A stretch of 64,000 bases of DNA from the NCBI RefSeq assembly GCF_003026355.1, contig NZ_PYON01000013.1, positions 1-64,000 of the forward strand, written 5' to 3'. This stretch comes from Photobacterium kishitanii. GTDB lineage: Bacteria; Pseudomonadota; Gammaproteobacteria; Enterobacterales; Vibrionaceae. Every line of letters begins with the position of its first letter. Position 1 is the stretch's first letter. Positions 37,476 to 48,998 of this stretch are shown here, one piece after another. The translations under genes and the position numbers were made by a program. The notes beneath the pieces are model-generated. The model was not told the origin of the DNA. It did no database searches and saw only the letters and a list, made by a program, of their open reading frames with translations.

Positions 37476-38774
37476 ATGAAAAAATTGCTTCCAATCATTA
37501 TCAGCCTTGCAATTGGCTCTATTAGTCAATCAGCATCGGCTGACGATCTCGCTCAGATTTATCAGCAAGCCAAGCAAAATGATCCACAACTTCTAAAAGC
37601 CGCGGCCGATAAAGATGCAGCTTTTGAAGCAATTAATTCTTCACGTAGTACCCTTTTGCCACAAATTAATCTTTCAGCTGGCTATAACACTTATTACCTT
37701 GATTCAAAAGCAGGCAAAGATAACGGTTTTACCGGTGGGGTTACGTTAAGCCAATCATTATATAACCGTGCTAGCTGGGTTGGCCTTGATATCGCTGAAA
37801 AAGAAGCTCGTCAAAGTGATGCAGCTTATGCCGTTACCCAACAAGGTCTTATTTTACGCGTTGCATCAGCGTATTTTAACGTTTTAAAAGCCAAAGATGA
37901 TTTGAAATTTGGTGAGGCAGAAAAAGCAGCGGTTGGTCGTCAATTAGAGCAAATGAAACAACGCTTTGAAGTCGGTCTATCTGCAATCACTGATGTTTAT
38001 GATGCCCAAGCTCAATACGATACTGTACTGGCTTCTATCATTGTAAAGAAAAACACTCTCGCCAATAGTTACGAAGAATTACGTGAAATTACGGGTCATG
38101 CATATTCGTCATTAGATCCATTAAATACCACGACCTTCTCAGCGAGCAAACCGCAACAAGTTGCTGATAACCTAGTTAAAGATGCTGAAACTGAAAACTT
38201 GACCTTATTAGCATCACGTATTGGTCAAGATATTGCTCGTGATAATATTTCACTGGCAGACTCTGGGCACCTACCAACATTATCATTTGAATCAGGTTAT
38301 CAATACGACGATACCAGTGCGTTATCTAAACCTGATCAAGGTAATCTAAGCGCAGGTATTAAAATTGACTTGCCAGTTTACAGTGGGGGTAATACTAGCT
38401 CTCAAGTAAAACAAGCCCAATATAAATACGTCTCAGCAAGTGAAGATCTTGAAGCACAATACCGCACCGTGGTTAAAGATGTTCGTAACTACTACAACAA
38501 CATTAATGCCACTATTGGTTCGATTAATGCTTATAAACAATCAGTCGTTTCAGCCAAGTCAGCATTAGAAGCAACTGAAGCTGGTTTTGATGTTGGTACG
38601 CGTACGATTGTTGATGTATTAAACTCAACCCGTAGCTTGTATTCTGCTAACAGTGAACTTGCAAATGCACGCTATGATTACATTCTAGCGCGCTTGCAGT
38701 TGAAACAAGCTGTCGGCACATTAAGCGAGCAAGATGTATTAGATATTAATTCAGGCTTAATCCAAACTAAATAA
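37476..38774 (+). CDS. tolC: Outer-membrane efflux channel TolC
   Basis: A 432-residue TolC precursor. The signal peptide ends at ASA-DD; the two structural repeats each contain an outer-membrane strand region and long coiled-coil helices, as seen from the internal similarity of about 1-215 and 216-430. It forms the trimeric exit duct for RND/MFS pumps and type I secretion. The ATG at 37476 follows AGGAAAGG; an in-frame ATG-like start at 37422 would bury the signal peptide. Confidence 0.95.
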   Translation: MKKLLPIIISLAIGSISQSASADDLAQIYQQAKQNDPQLLKAAADKDAAFEAINSSRSTLLPQINLSAGYNTYYLDSKAGKDNGFTGGVTLSQSLYNRASWVGLDIAEKEARQSDAAYAVTQQGLILRVASAYFNVLKAKDDLKFGEAEKAAVGRQLEQMKQRFEVGLSAITDVYDAQAQYDTVLASIIVKKNTLANSYEELREITGHAYSSLDPLNTTTFSASKPQQVADNLVKDAETENLTLLASRIGQDIARDNISLADSGHLPTLSFESGYQYDDTSALSKPDQGNLSAGIKIDLPVYSGGNTSSQVKQAQYKYVSASEDLEAQYRTVVKDVRNYYNNINATIGSINAYKQSVVSAKSALEATEAGFDVGTRTIVDVLNSTRSLYSANSELANARYDYILARLQLKQAVGTLSEQDVLDINSGLIQTK

Positions 38775-38792
38775 GCCGCAATAATTTCGATA

Positions 38793-38821
38793 TAAAAAAA
38801 GCGCCTTTCGGCGCTTTTTTT
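38793..38821. terminator. Bidirectional terminator, tolC / hldE
   Basis: GCGCC/GGCGC stem with loop TTTC, seven A before and seven T after, between convergent genes. Confidence 0.9.
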
Positions 38822-38840
38822 ATTGCAAATAATCCGGAGA

Positions 38841-40271
38841 TTAACCACGTCCGCCACGAATGGCTTCAATGATTTTTGAGGTTGAACACCCATCTTCAAA
38901 ATTAAGTACTAATACTTGACCACCAGCTGCTATAACTTCTTCACCACCAGCTATTTGTTCAGGAGTGTAATCACCACCTTTAACTAAAATGCTTGGTAGC
39001 ACTTCACTGATTAATCGTTGCGGTGTTTCTTCAGTAAACGGAACCACCCAATCAACCGCACCTAAGCCAGCTAATACTGCCATACGGCGATCTTCTGGGT
39101 TAACTGGACGTCCAGGACCTTTCAAGCCTTTAACTGAATCATCAGAGTTAACAGCGACAATCAAGCGATCACCGAGTTTTGCCGCTTCGGTTAAGTAAGC
39201 AACATGCCCTGCATGAAGAATATCAAAACAACCATTGGTCATTACAACGGTTTCACCACGGGCTCGAGCGGCTTTCACTGCATCAACTAACATTGGCTCA
39301 GAAATAACCCCAAAGCCACTATCTTGGCTACCGTGAATAGCTTCAGTTAACTCAATCGTTGATAAGGTTGAGGTACCTAACTTCGCCACAACGACACCAG
39401 CAGCAGCATTCGCGAGCTTACATGAATCAGATAACGACTTACCCGCTGACAATGACGCCGCTAACACTGAAATAACGGTATCACCGGCACCCGTTACATC
39501 ATAAACCTCTTGCGCTAAAGTCGGCATATGTAATGGCTCACAGCCTTTTTCAAGTAGCGTCATTCCATGTTCAGAACGAGTAACTAACAACGCTTCAAAA
39601 TCAAACTGCTCAATCAAAGCCATGCCTTTATCGACCAATTCTTGTTCTGAATTAACACTACCAACAACGGCTTTAAACTCAGATAAATTCGGCGTTAATA
39701 ACGTTGCGCCACGATAACGCTCAAAATCGGTGCCTTTAGGATCAATCAAAACTGGCAGTTTTGCAGCACGAGCCAATTGAATCATAGACTGTACATGTTC
39801 CAACGCACCTTTGGCATAATCAGACAAAATAACCGCTTTTGCGTTCGCCAGCGCAGGCTGCATACGTTCAAGTATTAGCGCTGGATCAACATTCTGAAAA
39901 CCTTCTTCAAAGTCTAATCGAATTAACTGCTGACCACGGCTCATCACCCGTAATTTGGTAATCGTTGGATATTCAGCCAATGCAACGAAATCACTGCTCA
40001 CATTTAGTGACGACAATTTTTCGGTTAACGCACGTGCTGGCTCATCGGTACCGGTTAAGCCAATCAATTTGGCGTGACCACCTAACGCAGCAATATTCAT
40101 CGCCACGTTCGCTGCACCACCTGGGCGCTCCTCAATTTGATCAACCTTAACCACCGGCACTGGCGCTTCTGGTGAAATACGTTCAGTCGGCCCTGTCCAA
40201 TAGCGATCTAACATTACATCGCCAACAATCAATACCTCAGCGTGGTTATAATCAGGCAGCGTCAGTTTCAT
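38841..40271 (-). CDS. hldE: Bifunctional heptose kinase/adenylyltransferase HldE
   Basis: A 476-residue fusion of two steps in ADP-heptose synthesis for the LPS inner core. The N-terminal ribokinase-like part has [11 protein letters not shown] and the catalytic DVTGAGDTV; the C-terminal nucleotidyltransferase has [16 protein letters not shown] with the HxGH site. Upstream of glnE on the opposite side matches E. coli hldE-glnE, here on the same strand with a 71-bp gap. Confidence 0.97.
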   Translation of the reverse strand: MKLTLPDYNHAEVLIVGDVMLDRYWTGPTERISPEAPVPVVKVDQIEERPGGAANVAMNIAALGGHAKLIGLTGTDEPARALTEKLSSLNVSSDFVALAEYPTITKLRVMSRGQQLIRLDFEEGFQNVDPALILERMQPALANAKAVILSDYAKGALEHVQSMIQLARAAKLPVLIDPKGTDFERYRGATLLTPNLSEFKAVVGSVNSEQELVDKGMALIEQFDFEALLVTRSEHGMTLLEKGCEPLHMPTLAQEVYDVTGAGDTVISVLAASLSAGKSLSDSCKLANAAAGVVVAKLGTSTLSTIELTEAIHGSQDSGFGVISEPMLVDAVKAARARGETVVMTNGCFDILHAGHVAYLTEAAKLGDRLIVAVNSDDSVKGLKGPGRPVNPEDRRMAVLAGLGAVDWVVPFTEETPQRLISEVLPSILVKGGDYTPEQIAGGEEVIAAGGQVLVLNFEDGCSTSKIIEAIRGGRG

Positions 40272-40342
40272 TTCTTTCTCCGGGAATATGGAAACGTTCG
40301 AATATTAGCATAAACTAAAATCGAGGGGCATTCGGATAACAG

Positions 40343-43225
40343 TTAAACCGCATTAGGTTCTAGCCATTGCTGCCATACTTGCTCAACAATATTGCGCATC
40401 TCAACAAACTGTTGTTGATCGACATAGGCGGCTAACCCTAACAAACTCAATCGATGAATCGCATTACGCATATCACAATAGGCTTGCTGTAATTGTTCAG
40501 CAGTCATGCTATCAAGAATACCGTTATTCGCCAGTGATTCAAAAATACGAACATTATCAGACCAGCGCGTTAAAGCGGGTTGCTGATGAGCATAAGCTAA
40601 CACGAAATACTGCGCTAAAAACTCAATATCGGTAATGCCACCTTGGTCTTGTTTCAAACCAAACATTCCCGCTTTTTTCTTGCCTAAATGGTTACGCATT
40701 TTATGCCGCATTGCCGCAACATCTGCCGCTAGTTGAATTCGATCACGCGCGATAGTTAATACTTGCTGGCGTACGTCTGCAAATGCCATACGCAATACTT
40801 CATCGCCGTACACCATCCGTGCGCGTACTAATGCTTGATGCTCCCATGTCCATGCTTGTTGCTGTTGATACTCAGCAAAAGCATTAACAGTGGTGACTAA
40901 TAATCCAGAGGCACCTGATGGCCGTAAACGCATATCAACTTCATACAACACTCCTGATGCTGTTCGTGTTGAGAATAAATGAATAATCCGCTGGGCTAAG
41001 CGCAAATAAAACTGTCGCCCATCGATTTCTTTACTACCGATGGTATAAACATTATCAGGGCAATCATGGACAAACACTAAATCAAGATCTGAGCCATAGC
41101 CCAGTTCCCAGCCGCCAACTTTGCCATAACCAATCACCGCAAAACCTTTACTTTGTCGCTCTAATAAGTGGCTTGGTTCACCATATTTTGCTGCTATTTG
41201 TAACCAAGCTTGATTAACTACCGCTGCAACAATCGCTTCAGCAAGATAGGTTAAGTGATCACTTACTTTCATCAATGGCAGCACACCTGCAATATCTGCG
41301 GCTGCTATACGAAGTAATTGAGTTTGTTTAAACTGGCGAATGGCTTCCATCTGCTGTTCCATATCCTCTTCTGGAATACGGGCAAGATATTCACGCAATT
41401 CATCTTGATAGCTAGTCAGTTCTGTTGGTTGGTACAAATGCTGTGGATCAAGCAATTCATCTAATAATAATGGGTATAACGCTAATTGCTCTGCCACCAT
41501 CGGACTAGCCGCACATAATCGAATCAGCTGCTTAAGTGCGATTGGATGCTCAGTCAATAACTCTAAATATGTAGTACGGGTTGCAATACGGATAATCAAT
41601 TTGGTTAATCGCGGCAGCAGCTGGACAGCATCATCCCGTAACACTACTTGCGCTAAAATTTCAGGCATTAATGTCGCTAACGCTTCACGTCCACGCGGAC
41701 CTAAAGTACGTTTAAAAAGTTCATGCTTAAAAGACAGTAAATTCTGAGCTTGAAGCTGTTGCTCGGGAGCATCTATTTCAGCCAAAATACTCAGCAATAC
41801 ATCTTCATTCGTCACCATTGCCCACATTTCATGGTACTGCGTCGCCACCTCTTGCTGGCTATCTTGATCATCATGTCCAATAATATCGTCGAAAATTGCG
41901 TGAATAGCTGCCATATGCTGATCGGTTGTGGTCATTAATGATGCCCAATCAGGCTCAGTCATTACACATGCCAGTCGCGCTTGATCAAGCGGCTTATCAG
42001 GCAGGGTTTGAGTTTGTTTATCATCAATAGCTTGTAATAAGTTTTCTAATCGACGTAAGTGACAATAACCCGTCGTTAAAGTATCGACATCAGCTTGAGG
42101 TAACAAAGCCAACTCTTTAATCGCCGTTAAAGTCGGTAATAGGCCACGCTCACGTAAGCTTGGCTCGCGTCCACCACGAATTAATTGAAAAGATTGAGCA
42201 ATAAATTCCACTTCACGAATACCACCCGCCCCCAACTTAATATTGTTGGTAAGCCCTCGGCGGCGAACTTCACTGCCAATCATTGCTTTCATACGGCGTA
42301 GCGACTGAATAGCACTAAAATCGATATAACGTCGAAATACAAACGGTCGCAGCATTTGACGTAAGCCTTGGTATTGGCTGAAGCTTTCTTTACCCATTAC
42401 CCTTGCTTTTATCATCGCATAACGTTCCCAATCACGACCTTGCTCTTGGTAATAATCTTCTAATGCAGCATAGCTCATGACTAACGGACCACTGTCGCCA
42501 AAAGGACGCAAGCGCATATCAACTCGGTAACAAAAACCATCATAAGTGATTTGATCAAGGGCTTTGATCAACCGTTGCCCTAAGCGAGTAAAAAACTGGG
42601 CATTAGCAAGGCTACGACGACCACCTACCGTTTCGCCATTTTCAGGATAGGTAAAAATAAGATCAATATCTGAGGAAAAGTTCAGCTCACCACCGCCAAG
42701 TTTACCCATACCTAAAATGAGCATTGGCTGTGGTTCACCTTGGTCATTCATTGGCGTGCCCCACTCGGTGCAGCACTGACGATAAAGCCAATGATAAGCT
42801 TCCATAATCAATGCTTCTGCCAATTGCGATAAACTGGCTAAGCTATGCTCCAACGCGACTCGTGAACTAAAATCTTGCCACGCAATGAGGGTCATATAGC
42901 GACGTCTAAAGTGACGTAAACTGCGCATTAAACCAGCTTCATCGGTTACTTGAGCAAGTTGCTGACTCAATAATTGACGATAATCAATCTCCAAGCAGCA
43001 CTGACGATGTTCGAATAGCCATTCAAGTAATTTGGCATCTTGCTGTAAAGAAGCGCTAATAAAATCACTCAATCCCAACATGGCATATAACTCGTCTTTG
43101 GCCTCTCCTTGCCATAATGCCAGCTGTTGTGGATGTTGCTGGGCTAATTTTTCCCATGCTAAATCTGCCGCGGCTAATAAGTCGCTGCAATGACTAATGG
43201 TTGGATATGATTTTTCGGTCGCCAT
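40343..43225 (-). CDS. glnE: Glutamine synthetase adenylyltransferase/deadenylase
   Basis: A 960-residue protein with two nucleotidyltransferase domains. The N-terminal one ([11 protein letters not shown] and DIDLIF, about 172-190) removes AMP from glutamine synthetase; the C-terminal one ([18 protein letters not shown], about 680-700) adds it. Signals are relayed by PII. The ATG at 43225 follows AGGA; an upstream in-frame ATG-like start at 43276 lies in the mcp terminator. Confidence 0.97.
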   Translation of the reverse strand: MATEKSYPTISHCSDLLAAADLAWEKLAQQHPQQLALWQGEAKDELYAMLGLSDFISASLQQDAKLLEWLFEHRQCCLEIDYRQLLSQQLAQVTDEAGLMRSLRHFRRRYMTLIAWQDFSSRVALEHSLASLSQLAEALIMEAYHWLYRQCCTEWGTPMNDQGEPQPMLILGMGKLGGGELNFSSDIDLIFTYPENGETVGGRRSLANAQFFTRLGQRLIKALDQITYDGFCYRVDMRLRPFGDSGPLVMSYAALEDYYQEQGRDWERYAMIKARVMGKESFSQYQGLRQMLRPFVFRRYIDFSAIQSLRRMKAMIGSEVRRRGLTNNIKLGAGGIREVEFIAQSFQLIRGGREPSLRERGLLPTLTAIKELALLPQADVDTLTTGYCHLRRLENLLQAIDDKQTQTLPDKPLDQARLACVMTEPDWASLMTTTDQHMAAIHAIFDDIIGHDDQDSQQEVATQYHEMWAMVTNEDVLLSILAEIDAPEQQLQAQNLLSFKHELFKRTLGPRGREALATLMPEILAQVVLRDDAVQLLPRLTKLIIRIATRTTYLELLTEHPIALKQLIRLCAASPMVAEQLALYPLLLDELLDPQHLYQPTELTSYQDELREYLARIPEEDMEQQMEAIRQFKQTQLLRIAAADIAGVLPLMKVSDHLTYLAEAIVAAVVNQAWLQIAAKYGEPSHLLERQSKGFAVIGYGKVGGWELGYGSDLDLVFVHDCPDNVYTIGSKEIDGRQFYLRLAQRIIHLFSTRTASGVLYEVDMRLRPSGASGLLVTTVNAFAEYQQQQAWTWEHQALVRARMVYGDEVLRMAFADVRQQVLTIARDRIQLAADVAAMRHKMRNHLGKKKAGMFGLKQDQGGITDIEFLAQYFVLAYAHQQPALTRWSDNVRIFESLANNGILDSMTAEQLQQAYCDMRNAIHRLSLLGLAAYVDQQQFVEMRNIVEQVWQQWLEPNAV

Positions 43226-43274
43226 GCGCTGTCCTTGAACAAGTAACTCGATAAAGAGCTCTAATTTAGCATAC

Positions 43275-43301
43275 AAAAACGCCCATCAAACGATGGGCGT
43301 T
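43275..43301 (-). terminator. Terminator of the chemoreceptor gene
   Basis: A 10-bp perfect stem (43278-43287 with 43292-43301) with a U tract on the minus strand, between the chemoreceptor and glnE. Confidence 0.88.
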
Positions 43302-43334
43302 ATAATTTATTTTATTGAGCAAGCTACTCTTTAC

Positions 43335-44924
43335 TTACACTTTAAAAGTATCTATTTTTGCTTCCAAATCACTCGCTTGCTGATGCATTTCCACTGCGGT
43401 TTGAGTCAACTCTGTCACCACACCCACCGAGCCGTCGACTAATTCCCGTACATTGGTTAAGTTCATATTCATCTCATCAGCAACGGTACTTTGTTGTTCA
43501 GCAGCAGCGGCTATCTGAAAGTTCATATCATTAATCTGCTGAATTTGTTCGACAATCTTATTTAATTCATCTCCAGCACTGGTAACAAGATCAACCCCTT
43601 CAGTCGCTTCAACGACACTACGCTCCATTAATGTTACCGCTTGCTGAGCACTTTGCTGCAATTGGGCGATCATATCTTGAATTTCAACCGTGGCAGTTTG
43701 TGTCCGCTGAGCTAGATTACGTACTTCATCCGCAACAACAGCAAAACCGCGCCCAGCATCCCCCGCACGTGCAGCTTCAATCGCGGCATTAAGTGCTAAT
43801 AAATTGGTTTGCTCTGAAATACTTTGAATCGTCACAATCACTGAGCTTATTTTATCAACCCGTGTCTCTACTTGATTTACAGCGGCGGCTGACTGGGTAA
43901 TATCATTCGATAATTGGTTAATCGTCACCATCGTTCGACTAACAAACTTTTGTCCTTGCGCTGCTTGTTCCGAAGTATCAAGGGTTGCATTAGACGCATC
44001 ACGGGCATGACCTGCAACAGTTTGTACTGTCGATGTCATTTCTGCCATCGCTGAAGCTAATTGATCAATTTCAGCAAACTCTTCTTGGGCAGATTCCTTA
44101 GTTTGCTCCATCATTAACGACATAGTTTCAGCTGCTTGTGAAAGCGTAGTTGCGGCCTGACGTTGGGCAACAAATACCGCAGTTAACTGACAACGACCTT
44201 GCTCAAGCTCACGACTTAACTCACCAAATTCATCACGACAATCCATTAGCATTGGTTGCGATAAATCATTATTTGCCAATGCTTGAATACTTTGCTTTAA
44301 GCAACCGATCTGGCGCAACATAATTCTCGACACCAGCAACAAAATCACGATAAAAATCACCGTGATCAATGCGGTTTGCCATACTATCTGGATTAAATAT
44401 TGCTGATAATGATTTAACGCCTGTGCATTAGATTGATAACTAATTACCGCTAAATTTAAGCTTGGGAGCTTAACAATATAACCATAACCTTGCTCATCTT
44501 GCAGCGCAAATGGCTGTTGGGTTTGATTAGTCTTAATAAGACTGCTGAGGGTTTGGCCACTTTGCAATGGCTGTTTAAGATTAATTATCTGATTAAGCTT
44601 AGACTGAGCAAGCTTTTTATCATTACTATAATCAATAACGTATACACCATTATTAGCCACTGTTGCTGCTAATGCTTGTTCAGCTAAAGTAAAATCTTGG
44701 TTTTCAATAGCCATTAACGCCGTTAAGGTCTGAGCATTAGATTGCGCTAATTGTTGGACTTTATCTTGCTGATTGACGATAACCGATTGATAGAATAACT
44801 CGACATTCCACAACTGCTTACCAATTAACAACAGCAAACTAACCACGATTAGTAATATCAGTTTGGGTCTTAACTTAAGATTTGTTAACCACTTTTCCCA
44901 CGGCTTAAACATTAGCGCTGCCAT
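43335..44924 (-). CDS. Methyl-accepting chemotaxis protein
   Basis: A 529-residue transmembrane chemoreceptor. Membrane segments are at about 21-37 and 178-200 with a ~140-residue periplasmic ligand domain between; a HAMP-like linker follows, then the signalling hairpin tip ([34 protein letters not shown]) that contacts CheA/CheW. There is no C-terminal CheR-binding pentapeptide. The ligand is unknown. It is an insertion between glnE and ygiF relative to E. coli. ATG follows GGAGAAG. Confidence 0.93.
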   Translation of the reverse strand: MAALMFKPWEKWLTNLKLRPKLILLIVVSLLLLIGKQLWNVELFYQSVIVNQQDKVQQLAQSNAQTLTALMAIENQDFTLAEQALAATVANNGVYVIDYSNDKKLAQSKLNQIINLKQPLQSGQTLSSLIKTNQTQQPFALQDEQGYGYIVKLPSLNLAVISYQSNAQALNHYQQYLIQIVWQTALITVIFIVILLLVSRIMLRQIGCLKQSIQALANNDLSQPMLMDCRDEFGELSRELEQGRCQLTAVFVAQRQAATTLSQAAETMSLMMEQTKESAQEEFAEIDQLASAMAEMTSTVQTVAGHARDASNATLDTSEQAAQGQKFVSRTMVTINQLSNDITQSAAAVNQVETRVDKISSVIVTIQSISEQTNLLALNAAIEAARAGDAGRGFAVVADEVRNLAQRTQTATVEIQDMIAQLQQSAQQAVTLMERSVVEATEGVDLVTSAGDELNKIVEQIQQINDMNFQIAAAAEQQSTVADEMNMNLTNVRELVDGSVGVVTELTQTAVEMHQQASDLEAKIDTFKV

Positions 44925-45146
44925 TTATCTTCTCCATAGTGCTAACGTTTAAACCCTTCACATTTATAGTGACAGCGTTATTCGTAAGCCAGTAATATCG
45001 CCAATTAGCATCATTGCTTTGTTCTCATGGTTAGTTATCGACATCAAAGGTTAAATATTTAGTCGCGACTCAAACATACCGTTCAAAATATGATCTACGC
45101 CACATGCAATTGTTGTTGTTGCAAAACTTATCGTTAACCCACATAC

Positions 45147-45177
45147 AACAACGCCCCGCATAAAGCGAGGCGTTGTT
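45147..45177. other. Strong hairpin after ygiF
   Basis: AACAACGCC and CCGC-type inner bases form a 13-bp stem with one mismatch around ATAAA. It lies 30 bases past the ygiF stop but has no T run on either strand, so it may be a terminator aided by Rho or an mRNA 3' stabiliser. Confidence 0.5.
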
Positions 45178-45206
45178 ATTAGATACCAATTTTTCTCCGT
45201 ATTAAG

Positions 45207-46721
45207 TTATGGCCAGTAAGGCGTCAACTCGATACTAATATGGCGCGTTTGACTCATTGCATGTAGTAATGATTCTTCTTGACGCTGTAACCATTTTTCT
45301 ACTTGTGCTAAATCATCCCCTTCAAATAAAGGTAATAACCGCCTAATTGGTTCTAATTCGCGTAAATCTTCTAAACCTTGTAATAAATCTAGCCATGGCA
45401 TTCTAAAACAAGCACGGCGTTCTTCATCATACAAACCAGCAAAAGCAATTCCGCTCATCAAATTACGTACTAAACGTGGTTTTTGATCAAGATAATCAAT
45501 CCGACTAAGTTGTCGTTCAGCCGGAAAAACATCAAGTAACTCAGACCATGAACGAGTTAACATATTATCTGCAAACGGTTTCACGGGAGCGGCCAACTTA
45601 TCACGTGACTTATCATCAAGGAATGGCTGCCAACCTCGACTTAAAATCCAGCGACTTAAATCAAGTAATAAGCCACAGTAGCGAGCTGATCGCATTAATT
45701 GGATCATATCTTCGCTATCAGGTAATTGGGTATAACGAAGATCCAATTGCTGCTGTAACTCTTTGCGAACATTAAGCTTACGGAGTATATGGGCTTTATC
45801 GTCAACCAACTCTTGAATGCTATTCGCTTCTTCTAGCCAATCAAGCTCACCTTCTAACCATTGCAATTCTTGGCGTAACAAGGCACTGGCACGACGTGGA
45901 ATAATGCCGCCAAAAGTTGCAAATGTTTGACGTAATAAACTCAATGCTTGTGAAATTTGTACTAACGCTTGCGGATCTTGGCGCTCGACGTAAATTTGCT
46001 CATGATATAGCCAATGTTCTAGCGCGTGCTCAAGCGTATTAATGAACGTTGTTTCAACTGAGTCTTGAACAGTTGTTTCAACAAACACCAACGGCTTAAT
46101 CGGATCGCCTTGATAATCAGCAGCAAGTCGGTAGCCACGAGCAGCCTTGCTAAGATTACCTAATCGCATGCCACCATCAGTGCATAATTCACGCGCTAAA
46201 GTAAATAAAGCATCTGTTTGACCTGATTTAAGCTCTAATTCCACTTCACAAATTGGCGAACGTTTATCATCAACACTCACTTCACCATGATCAAATGCTA
46301 ATTCAATTTGGCTACCATCAGGCATCGCCACTAACCATTGCTGGCGTATAAAATCAGTACTAAATAATGGCTGAATTTGCTGCTGTACCGCAACCACATC
46401 AAAGTCCTGTGGCCAAGCATCCATCGGATGGAGTGCTAAACTTGGTTCAGTACTATTTACTTCAACATTGTATTCAGGACGCTGATGTAATCCAGCTACA
46501 ACGCGGCCTGCCGTTTTCAATGTTTGAACAAACACATCATCAAAACGACGAATACGTAAACCAATATCATGCTGGCGCAATAATTGATCTGGGGTGTCAA
46601 AATAAACATTACCCAGCTCGCGACGACTCTGTTGCAGAATTTTAGCTGCGGAAATTTTATCCAATAGCTGCTTTGAAAATTCTGGTAAGACAAAAAACTT
46701 CAGTTCTATCTCGGTTTCCAT
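45207..46721 (-). CDS. ygiF: CYTH-CHAD inorganic triphosphatase
   Basis: A 504-residue protein. The N-terminal CYTH tunnel fold has METEIELKF (the EXEXK motif), YFDTPDQLL, ICEVELELKSG; E. coli YgiF hydrolyses tripolyphosphate. From about 215 a helical CHAD domain rich in His/Arg (for polyphosphate binding) runs to the end. The ATG at 46721 has AGG upstream; a longer in-frame start at 46745 lacks support. Close to the DUF47-pit phosphate genes, which is suggestive. Confidence 0.93.
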   Translation of the reverse strand: METEIELKFFVLPEFSKQLLDKISAAKILQQSRRELGNVYFDTPDQLLRQHDIGLRIRRFDDVFVQTLKTAGRVVAGLHQRPEYNVEVNSTEPSLALHPMDAWPQDFDVVAVQQQIQPLFSTDFIRQQWLVAMPDGSQIELAFDHGEVSVDDKRSPICEVELELKSGQTDALFTLARELCTDGGMRLGNLSKAARGYRLAADYQGDPIKPLVFVETTVQDSVETTFINTLEHALEHWLYHEQIYVERQDPQALVQISQALSLLRQTFATFGGIIPRRASALLRQELQWLEGELDWLEEANSIQELVDDKAHILRKLNVRKELQQQLDLRYTQLPDSEDMIQLMRSARYCGLLLDLSRWILSRGWQPFLDDKSRDKLAAPVKPFADNMLTRSWSELLDVFPAERQLSRIDYLDQKPRLVRNLMSGIAFAGLYDEERRACFRMPWLDLLQGLEDLRELEPIRRLLPLFEGDDLAQVEKWLQRQEESLLHAMSQTRHISIELTPYWP

Positions 46722-46906
46722 AGTTATACCTATAAACAGTGGCAAACCAAGGATATTTGCTTATTCACTCAAGGGCAAGTGAGAAATATCAATAAAACCT
46801 TGATCAAAACTGGTTCCACTATACTCTTTAATACGTTAACATGCGCGATTCAATGACCATCGCTCAAGATTTAGCCTTATTCGGGCGCTCTTTAGGTTGA
46901 TCGGCT

Positions 46907-47587
46907 ATGCCAGTAAATACAATAATGGGGCTCTTTGCAAAATCCCCAATCAAACCACTACAACGTCATGTTATTCGCGTAACTGAATGTTGTGATCTGC
47001 TTATCCCGTTCTTTGAAGCATGTAATGCTGGAGACTGGGAAAAGGCGGCTATTTTACGCGAACAAATCTCGCAACTTGAAAAAGATGCGGATGTGCTTAA
47101 GCGTGAGATCCGTCTGAAGCTTCCTCGTGGTCTTTTCATGCCAGTAGATCGTACTGATATGTTAGGACTGTTAACCCAGCAGGATAAATTAGCTAACCTC
47201 TCCAAAGATATCGCTGGTCGAGTCTTAGGACGTAAGCTACAGATGCCTGCTATCATGTACCCAGATTTTGTGGCATACATTCAACGTTGTTTAGACGCAG
47301 CTGATCAAGCTCGCCGTGTAATCAATGAACTGGATGAATTACTCGAAACTGGTTTCAAAGGCAGAGAAGTGACGCTTGTTGCCGAAATGATTAATCAGCT
47401 AGATGTTATCGAAGACGATACCGATGCTATGCAGGTTGTCTTACGTCAACAATTAATGTCCATCGAAGACCAACACAGCCCGGTGGATGTCATGTTCCTG
47501 TACAAAATTCTCGAGTGGGTAGGCGCAATTGCTGATCAAGCACAGCGGGTCGGCTCACGTTTAGAAATTATGCTCTCGCGTTCTTAA
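46907..47587 (+). CDS. DUF47 (PhoU-like) partner of Pit
   Basis: A 226-residue helical protein of the TIGR00153/DUF47 family, distantly related to PhoU. Family traits: CDLLIPFFEACNAGDWE, RLKLPRGLFMPVDRTD-type block and a late DQAQRVGSRLE. It is cotranscribed with pit (31-bp gap) and probably gates or regulates the transporter. Two in-frame starts exist, at 46907 and 46925; MPVNTIMGLF matches the family (from memory). Confidence 0.9.
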   Translation: MPVNTIMGLFAKSPIKPLQRHVIRVTECCDLLIPFFEACNAGDWEKAAILREQISQLEKDADVLKREIRLKLPRGLFMPVDRTDMLGLLTQQDKLANLSKDIAGRVLGRKLQMPAIMYPDFVAYIQRCLDAADQARRVINELDELLETGFKGREVTLVAEMINQLDVIEDDTDAMQVVLRQQLMSIEDQHSPVDVMFLYKILEWVGAIADQAQRVGSRLEIMLSRS

Positions 47588-47618
47588 TAACGGGAATTAA
47601 ACAAAACAAGGTTTTACA

Positions 47619-48884
47619 ATGGAAATCCTGGCTAACTACGGCACTCTATTAATTGGAGTGGCAGCTTTTTTTGGTCTTTTGATGGCGATTGGTATTGGTG
47701 CAAATGATGTTGCCAATGCCATGGGTACTTCAGTTGGTTCAAAAGCACTTACAGTAAAACAAGCGATCATCATTGCGATGATTTTTGAATTTGCAGGTGC
47801 TTATCTTGCAGGTGGTGAAGTTACCGATACTATTCGCAAGGGTGTTATCGAAACTTCTCTATATGCAGCCCACCCTGAAACCCTCGTTTTTGGCATGATG
47901 TCAGCGCTTCTTGCTGCTGGTACATGGCTACTTGTCGCTTCTTTTATGGGCTGGCCTGTTTCAACAACACACTCAATTATCGGTGCTATCATCGGTTTTG
48001 CTTGTGTGTCAGTTGGCACCAATGCAGTGGATTGGCATTCAATCCAAGGTATTGTGGGTAGCTGGTTAATTACACCGCTTATTGCCGGTATATTTGCGTA
48101 TCTGATTTTTATCAGTGCTCAAAGATTAATCTTTGATACTGATAACCCGATGAAAAATGCAAAACGTTTCGTTCCTGTTTATATGTTTATCACGGCGATG
48201 GTCATTGCATTGGTAACAATTAAGAAAGGTCTGAAGCATATAGGTTTGCATTTATCGACAGGTGAAGCTTGGATCGCATCCATTGGTGTCTCTTTGGTTA
48301 TCATGATTGTAGGTTACTTCTACATTCAGCGTAAATATGCTGATGATGATCTAATTGATAGCAATGGTTATGCTGGTGTGGAAAGTGTATTTAGCGTATT
48401 GATGGTTGTTACTGCGTGTGCGATGGCATTTGCCCATGGTTCAAACGACGTAGCAAATGCAATTGGTCCACTATCAGCGGTTGTTTCAACCATTGAACAC
48501 TCAGGACAAATTGCAGCGCAAAGCCAAATCGCATGGTGGATCCTTCCACTAGGTGGTATTGGTATCGTCATCGGTCTAGCTACTCTTGGTCATAAAGTAA
48601 TGGCTACCGTAGGTACAGGCATCACAGAGTTAACACCGAGCCGTGGTTTTGCTGCTCAGTTAGCAACAGCATCAACTGTTGTACTAGCATCAGGCACAGG
48701 TTTACCTATCTCAACCACACAAACTCTTGTTGGTGCGGTATTGGGTGTAGGTTTCGCTCGCGGCATTGCTGCTCTTAACCTTGGTGTTGTTCGCAACATC
48801 GTTGCATCATGGATTGTGACTTTACCAGCAGGTGCATTACTTGCTGTCATTTTCTTCTACATTATGCAAGCATTATTTAGTTAA
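47619..48884 (+). CDS. pit: Low-affinity inorganic phosphate transporter Pit
   Basis: A 421-residue PiT-family permease with about ten membrane segments. The two inverted signature repeats GANDVANAMGTSVGS and GSNDVANAIGPL, near the two ends, are diagnostic. It symports metal-phosphate with H+ or Na+. It follows the DUF47 gene and is followed by its own terminator. It is absent from this place in E. coli. Confidence 0.95.
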   Translation: MEILANYGTLLIGVAAFFGLLMAIGIGANDVANAMGTSVGSKALTVKQAIIIAMIFEFAGAYLAGGEVTDTIRKGVIETSLYAAHPETLVFGMMSALLAAGTWLLVASFMGWPVSTTHSIIGAIIGFACVSVGTNAVDWHSIQGIVGSWLITPLIAGIFAYLIFISAQRLIFDTDNPMKNAKRFVPVYMFITAMVIALVTIKKGLKHIGLHLSTGEAWIASIGVSLVIMIVGYFYIQRKYADDDLIDSNGYAGVESVFSVLMVVTACAMAFAHGSNDVANAIGPLSAVVSTIEHSGQIAAQSQIAWWILPLGGIGIVIGLATLGHKVMATVGTGITELTPSRGFAAQLATASTVVLASGTGLPISTTQTLVGAVLGVGFARGIAALNLGVVRNIVASWIVTLPAGALLAVIFFYIMQALFS

Positions 48885-48899
48885 ATAGTGGCAGAGTTC

Positions 48900-48929
48900 A
48901 AAGAGAGAGGTCTCCCCCTCTCTCTTTTC
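48900..48929 (+). terminator. Terminator of pit
   Basis: AAAGAGAGAGG (48900-48910) pairs with CCTCTCTCTTT (48917-48927), then TTCTT. Confidence 0.82.
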
Positions 48930-48998
48930 TTGCTCCCTTCCTTTAAAGCTCTTACTATCCTCGATCCCAACCATTTCAGGTTCATCAAGGATCCGATA

